The notes under the pieces are model-generated. The model was not told where the DNA came from, made no database searches, and saw only the letters and a program-made list of their open reading frames with translations. Below, piece by piece: positions 59,225 to 64,000 of a DNA stretch of 64,000 bases. Positions within the stretch are counted from its first letter, which is position 1. Each line of letters starts with the position of its first letter. Source of the stretch: Tillandsia leiboldiana (lineage: Eukaryota > Streptophyta > Magnoliopsida > Poales > Bromeliaceae). The position numbers and the translations under genes are program-made. The stretch spans positions 22,730,743-22,794,742 of the forward strand of contig CM055076.1 in assembly GCA_029204045.2 (NCBI GenBank). The letters run 5' to 3'.

Positions 59225-62219
59225 TAGGAGTAGGCTTAACTCGAAGGAAAAGGAGTCCGACAATCTCGTAAGTCCGGTACCACCCCAGCTTCTTCATTTA
59301 TCTAGGAGTAGACTTAACTTAACTTTTCATATATGCATTTACTGCTTTCCTAGGAGTAGGCTTAATTGTAATTCTTCTATCCCTTTTTTCTACTTGTATC
59401 CCCTTCTTTTATCAATATAAAGTGTAAACCGGCTCAGCCGTGCCTTTATCTTGTTCTTTCCCTTTAGAGTGTAAATCGGTCAATCGACCGTGTCTTTATT
59501 GGTGATTTTTGTATTTTGATGTTACAATCGGCTCATCAGCCGTACCATTACATCTTAACTCGGTTCGGCCCATCTAAGTCGAAACCGGCGATCCCTCTCT
59601 ATACATCCGTAAACTCGTTTCGGCTGTCCTCAGTTGAACGGTCGTGAGAAGTTACCAGAGGAGAACTCGGCCGAGCAGATCCCTCCTCGGCCCGATCGCT
59701 TGATTGTTGGCACGCGGCGCACTTCGACACCTTTGGAGGGTCACCCAGAGGCCGATCGCGCGTAAGTAACTTTTTATTCCCCACACCTTTCTTGGCACGC
59801 CTAGTGGGATACTTAGATAATTTTTTAATCCTACCGCAAGCATGTCACAGCTCCTAGAGCTGCATGGGGAGTCGGCACTACCAGAGCCGTCCCTGTCGGG
59901 ACTGTATTGGCAACTAGCCCAGGTGATGAGGTCTCTCGAAAGGAGAGTCCGAGCATGGGACGCCAACGCCCCGGCCTCGGATGAGAGCCTTGCTCGATTC
60001 GAGCTGTTCTTATCCACCCCGTCGCACCCGACGACGACGGCGACACCACCGGCGCAAACGCGAGAAGTGGCGCAACCGGCAGCACCCGCCTACTGGAAGA
60101 GGGCCAAGTGCCAATGATGGCACAACAGGTTGGCCTCCGCGGTCCACTACCTCTCCCGGCGTAGTCGATGATTCCGGTGCCCTAGGTCGGACTAGCCGAA
60201 ATGACTGTGGGGAAGAAGAGACAAGCAGGTCTCTCCATGGGGACCACCTCGGCACAAGATCAACTATGATGGGCCGGCGCAGACAATGCCAGCCACAAGA
60301 TGGCGCAGCAGGCCATGCTACTCCAGACGACACAATAGCTAGGGGCAGTATCGCTGCAAGAATTCCCTTACCAAACGGGAACAAGGCCGATGGGGCAGGA
60401 CATCGGCCATCAACAAGAAAGCTGCTGGGAGGTTTCTCTGCCTCCCCCACCACCGTTCGTCCAGCCTCACTTTGGGGGCGAGATCGGTGGGCAGGTTCCC
60501 TCGCATGGGACCTCCTCAGCAACGGGCTGGCCAATGTGGAGCGCCACCTCCTCCAGTACCGCCGGCGGCTCTGGTGTCTCAAGCCAGACTCGCTGAAAGA
60601 ACTTGGGGCAGAATAGACGGGCAAGTCTCTCTGTAGGGACCAACCCAATATCAGACCGGCCATCACGGGCCGTCACTCCCACCATCACAGTCGACGACCC
60701 TGGTAACTCAAGTTGGGCTCGCCAAGACGGCTGTGGATAGGAATAACGGCCAGGTCCTCCCGCCGAGATCCCTTCGGCGTCTGGCTGGCCGGTGTGGGCC
60801 GCCACTTCCACCGGCGCAATCAGCAAACCCAGCATCTCCAGAGAGGCCCGCCGCAGTACAAGTTCACGTGGAAGAGATCATCCACGATGCCTCCGATACG
60901 GGGGCTGGGCAGGCGACGAGGCTAGCGTTTAGGCCCCTATATGCCGCACTAATAAATATGGTCGACCCCAATGGCAAAAAGCTGATGCAGGGGCCTGAAA
61001 CCCCCGCACAGAAAAAATCGGCTCATGATCAGTTTCGGCTCTGCATCCGATGCAAGGCCAAAATGGCCAAGGAAGATTGGGACGTCCTACACCTTGACGC
61101 CCCAAAGGAGGTGAAAAAATGGATCGCCTTTGTTAACCACGGCGAAGGTGCAAACCACCATGACCGTCGGCTGAATCCAAGTTCGGCCAGGGGTTTCGAC
61201 AAACGGTCCCCTAGAGAATAGGGCAATAAAAGAAAGCAAAGCCCCCTCGTCTAGAGGGTATGGCAAAAACTCTTCGGCCACGAGAAGCTGATCGGCCATG
61301 AGGGGTCACGAGCCCCACAGCGACAGCATGACCCCCACCATGGCTATAACGAAAGCCGGGCCCAGGGGGCACCCGGAAGATCCTTTGGCCAATAGGCCGA
61401 ATGAAGAATGGCATGCGATCCCTCGCAGCACCGAGAATGGATTGATCCCCACCAGGGGCGCACACTGCTGAGGGAACGGGGAAGCCCAGCCACCCACCCT
61501 TAGAAGAGGCTGGTGGTGCCGCCACCCTACCAAAGGATCCTAAGGACAAAAGAAGCCCCGTCAGTCCCCGACGAAGAGTTCTCGGGGCTCACCAGGGGAG
61601 AAGTCAAAACCTTGGGCATCCAGCTAGCTCGGGAGCTTAGAATTCAGCCATGGCCTAAGCCGTGGCAAAGAAGGAAGATTCTTAGAGAGCATCTGGGGAA
61701 GATGTATCCACCTGTAGAGGTGCCGTTAGAGCAATGATTCACATCCGGAGGACCAGTCCAGTGGCAAGGGCCGGCCATGACGAAGACGTAGAAGCGTCGA
61801 ATGCAGAGGTCGAAAGCCGGCGCTTGCAATAGTGACGTGACAATCCAACGGCCACAGTCGAACCCGAGACAGGAACGGCCTATGCATTGGCTCCTGGTTA
61901 CACAAAGGCGCCTTTACAATGAGGCAGGAAAATCTACTAAGTTGCCTCAGAAGAAAGCTCCGATACTTCAATCGGTGGTCGCAAGGCCGACGGATGAAGC
62001 CGTCCGGCTAAAGCTGGAAGCTCGATTGGAGGCCCTAGAGGCCGCTGTGAAGCGCAGCTAGGAGACGTCAGAGGGACAATCGGAAGCTGAGGAACCCGTC
62101 AAGTGAAAATCCAGTAAGGTGGCCCGACGTGAGAGGTGGCAACCCAGGGACTCCGAAGATGTCCAGACAACATCCTCGGCCGAAACAAAGGTCGAAGGAA
62201 AGAGGACGCGGACCGACAC
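59225..62219 (+). mobile_element. Degenerate gypsy-type element: LTR end, leader and gag remnant
   Basis: 59225-59785 resembles the LTR at 18367-19380 in opposite orientation (TTTATCAATATAAAGTGTAA, CTCGGCCCGATCGCTTGATT). A leader CTTGGCACGCCTAGTGGGAT (59790-59809) is of the kind that follows LTRs in this type of element. A gag-like frame starts at 59842 (MSQLLELHGES...) and soon breaks. Later frames (60733-61221) contain RCKAKMAKEDWD, matching the minus-strand RCKAKM segment near 23370, and 61801-62061 has a further fragment. A long-LTR gypsy insertion at 62220 cuts it. The lineage is not determined. Confidence 0.6.
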
Positions 62220-64000
62220 TGTGATGACCCGGATCTCCTCAGAGCTTTTGCAGTGTGTCTGGCAACTTCTGGAGGCCTTTGCTTTGTGTTAGAGGTGTTT
62301 GTGCGCGAATCGGACCCAAGAATTGGACTCAGTGTGGAAAACGGGAGCAAATTTGCTTAACCGGATGCCTTCGACAAATTTTAGAAGTGGAATTAGGCAA
62401 AACGGACATCGGATTTGAACTCAGCGCGCGAAAACGATGGAAATTGACTATTTACTTATTTTTTTCGGAGCCCGGATGCCCTAATACGAATTTTGAGGCT
62501 TGGGTTACTGTTTCGGCGGCCAGGGCAGCGCCGGCGGCGACAGGCAGGCGGGGCGGCGGCGGGCAGCGGCTGCGGCCAGAGGCGCGGGCCGCTCGGTCCA
62601 CGGGCTTGGCGTGAACCTGGGGGGAGGACGCGTGGCGGCTCCCGGTTGGCCAGCTCGCGGGGCGCGGTCTACGGAAGGGCGCGGGGAGCCGTGGACCAGG
62701 GCGGGGCCAAGTAGCGGCCGCTGGTTGGCCGGTCCACGTGCGCTCGGTCCACGCGAGGAGCGGCTGGCGTGGTGCAGCGAGGGTGGTGTGCCACGTGGCG
62801 TCTTCCTATTGGTGCGGTGTGGACACGTGGCAGCTTTGGATTGGATGGTCCACAGAGCAGGGAGGCAGGTGCCTCGGGCTGCGTGCGCTGCGTGGGCGCC
62901 GGCAGCGCGGCGTGCGCGCACGTGGGCGCGCCGACCGAGGTGTTGATGTGGGTGGAGCAGTGCGGGGGCGCGGCCACGTGTCGCGAGCGGGTTGGCCGAA
63001 CCCGCTGTTTGCTGTTCGGGGCCACGTGTCGCAACGTGGAGGATTCGGGCGCTGATGGTTCGGGGTACATTTTGGGCTACTGTGCGGCACTGTTTGCGCC
63101 CGAAACTGTTTCAGGCGCCCGAATGTGGGGACCCAGAGGGAATTAAGTGAATTGTTCTGTTTTGGCTATATATAGCCCCCTTTTGCCGTTCTTTTGAGCC
63201 TTTTTTCGAGCTCCCCTGCGACAGAGCCCTCAAGATGACTTGTTCTTCATCTTGTGCTACAACTCTTGAAGGATTCTTGGATTTTTTGGAGGCCACGGCA
63301 TCGGCGTTTTCTGCGACGCGGCGCACTGCGACGCTCCTTCCATTTTGGCTTCTACCGTCGCATTTCAGTACACGAGACCCCCTGAGCTACCCCGATGGAC
63401 TTTTGAGCTGATTTTTGTGGCAGCACGTTCATGAGAGGTACCTCTTCGATTTCCATGTTGATCACTTCGCCTCATTTTGGGTTTTTGGCATGGTTCCTGA
63501 GGTATCTTTTGACCCCTTGTACCACTGCGAGGTTTTGGACAGCGGTAGAGTATTATTGGGATTTCTCGGCCTACGAGCATCGGAACGAGACGTATGAGGA
63601 CTCGATCGACATCTACGCTTCGAGAGGAACAAACCCGTATTTTTGTCGGCATTTTTGGAGGACTCCTCGAAGGTGATATTTAAGCTTCTTTGGGACTGAA
63701 TTCTGCAGAGATGCGAGTTGTGGATTGATTGGCGTACCACGATGTTCTATTTGTATTTTGGCCTACAGGTGTCAGAATGAGGAGTAAAAGTACTCGATTT
63801 GGATCTACTCGTCGCGAGGATCGCAACTGTGATTTTTCTGGATTTTTCAGAGGACTGCACGCAGGTGAAAATCCCCTTTCTCTTTGCTGGACTGTAAAAA
63901 CAGCAAGCGCTGTTTTGTATGTGTGGGGTATTGATTAGTGTGTTGTGGATGTGATGTTGGTTTGAGCAGAGACTTGTGCGACTGAGTACCGAGGGTGCAA
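62220..64000 (+). mobile_element. Gypsy LTR of the LTR A/B family, cut by the window end
   Basis: It starts TGTGATGACCCGGATCTCC and follows LTR B without large gaps to the window end, with the TATATATA box at 63167-63174 and the ACGTG array upstream of it. It is preceded by GACAC, the candidate TSD to look for beyond the window. It is about 1.78 kb of an expected 3.9 kb. Confidence 0.88.

Overview
The window is nuclear DNA of a land plant. It holds two intron-rich host genes of plant-specific type, an array of the plant telomere unit TTTAGGG, a fragment of plastid rps16, and a dense set of plant LTR retrotransposons and MITEs. The GC-rich retroelement promoters and the overall composition suggest a monocot, but I cannot support a species.

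Layout. 1-20.7 kb is a stack of nested retroelements that can be read from target-site duplications. A Ty1/copia 3' LTR (536-20657) was split by a 3.4-kb solo LTR (747-17825, TSD TAAAT). That LTR was itself split by a Ty3/gypsy LTR-internal-LTR-internal-LTR array (1572-15237, TSD CCTTT), which carries a further solo LTR in its gag (TSD ATTAG). A separate LTR sits at 18367-19380. 20.7-26.1 kb is a decayed minus-strand gypsy element with a telomere-repeat-bearing MITE and a hAT MITE inside it. 26.2-45.4 kb is a complete 14-exon KIN-7 kinesin of the NACK1/HINKEL type (956 codons of open reading frame when spliced). Its introns are swollen by transposons, including a composite retroelement carrying four copies of a captured gene fragment and a piece of plastid DNA. 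46-48.9 kb holds a solo LTR and a large foldback element. 48.9-56.6 kb (minus strand) is a 5-exon class I glutamine amidotransferase of the Arabidopsis GAT1_2.1 type, also with MITE-filled introns. 57-59 kb is MITEs plus a GC-rich island. 59.2-64 kb is another degenerate gypsy element, interrupted by a 5' LTR of the same long-LTR family as in the first 15 kb.

The two host genes are in opposite orientation with 3' ends facing each other. They look functionally unrelated: the kinesin acts in cytokinesis, with M-phase (MSA-type) promoter motifs visible, and the amidotransferase is a cytosolic-type hydrolase with an intact catalytic Cys and HPE motif. No ORF in the retroelement regions is intact. 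The most unusual items are the composite intronic retroelement (captured gene fragments in inverted orientation around plastid rps16), a foldback family with 9-bp TSDs whose cores are arrays of element-specific small hairpins, and a MITE pair that differs by an interstitial telomere array.
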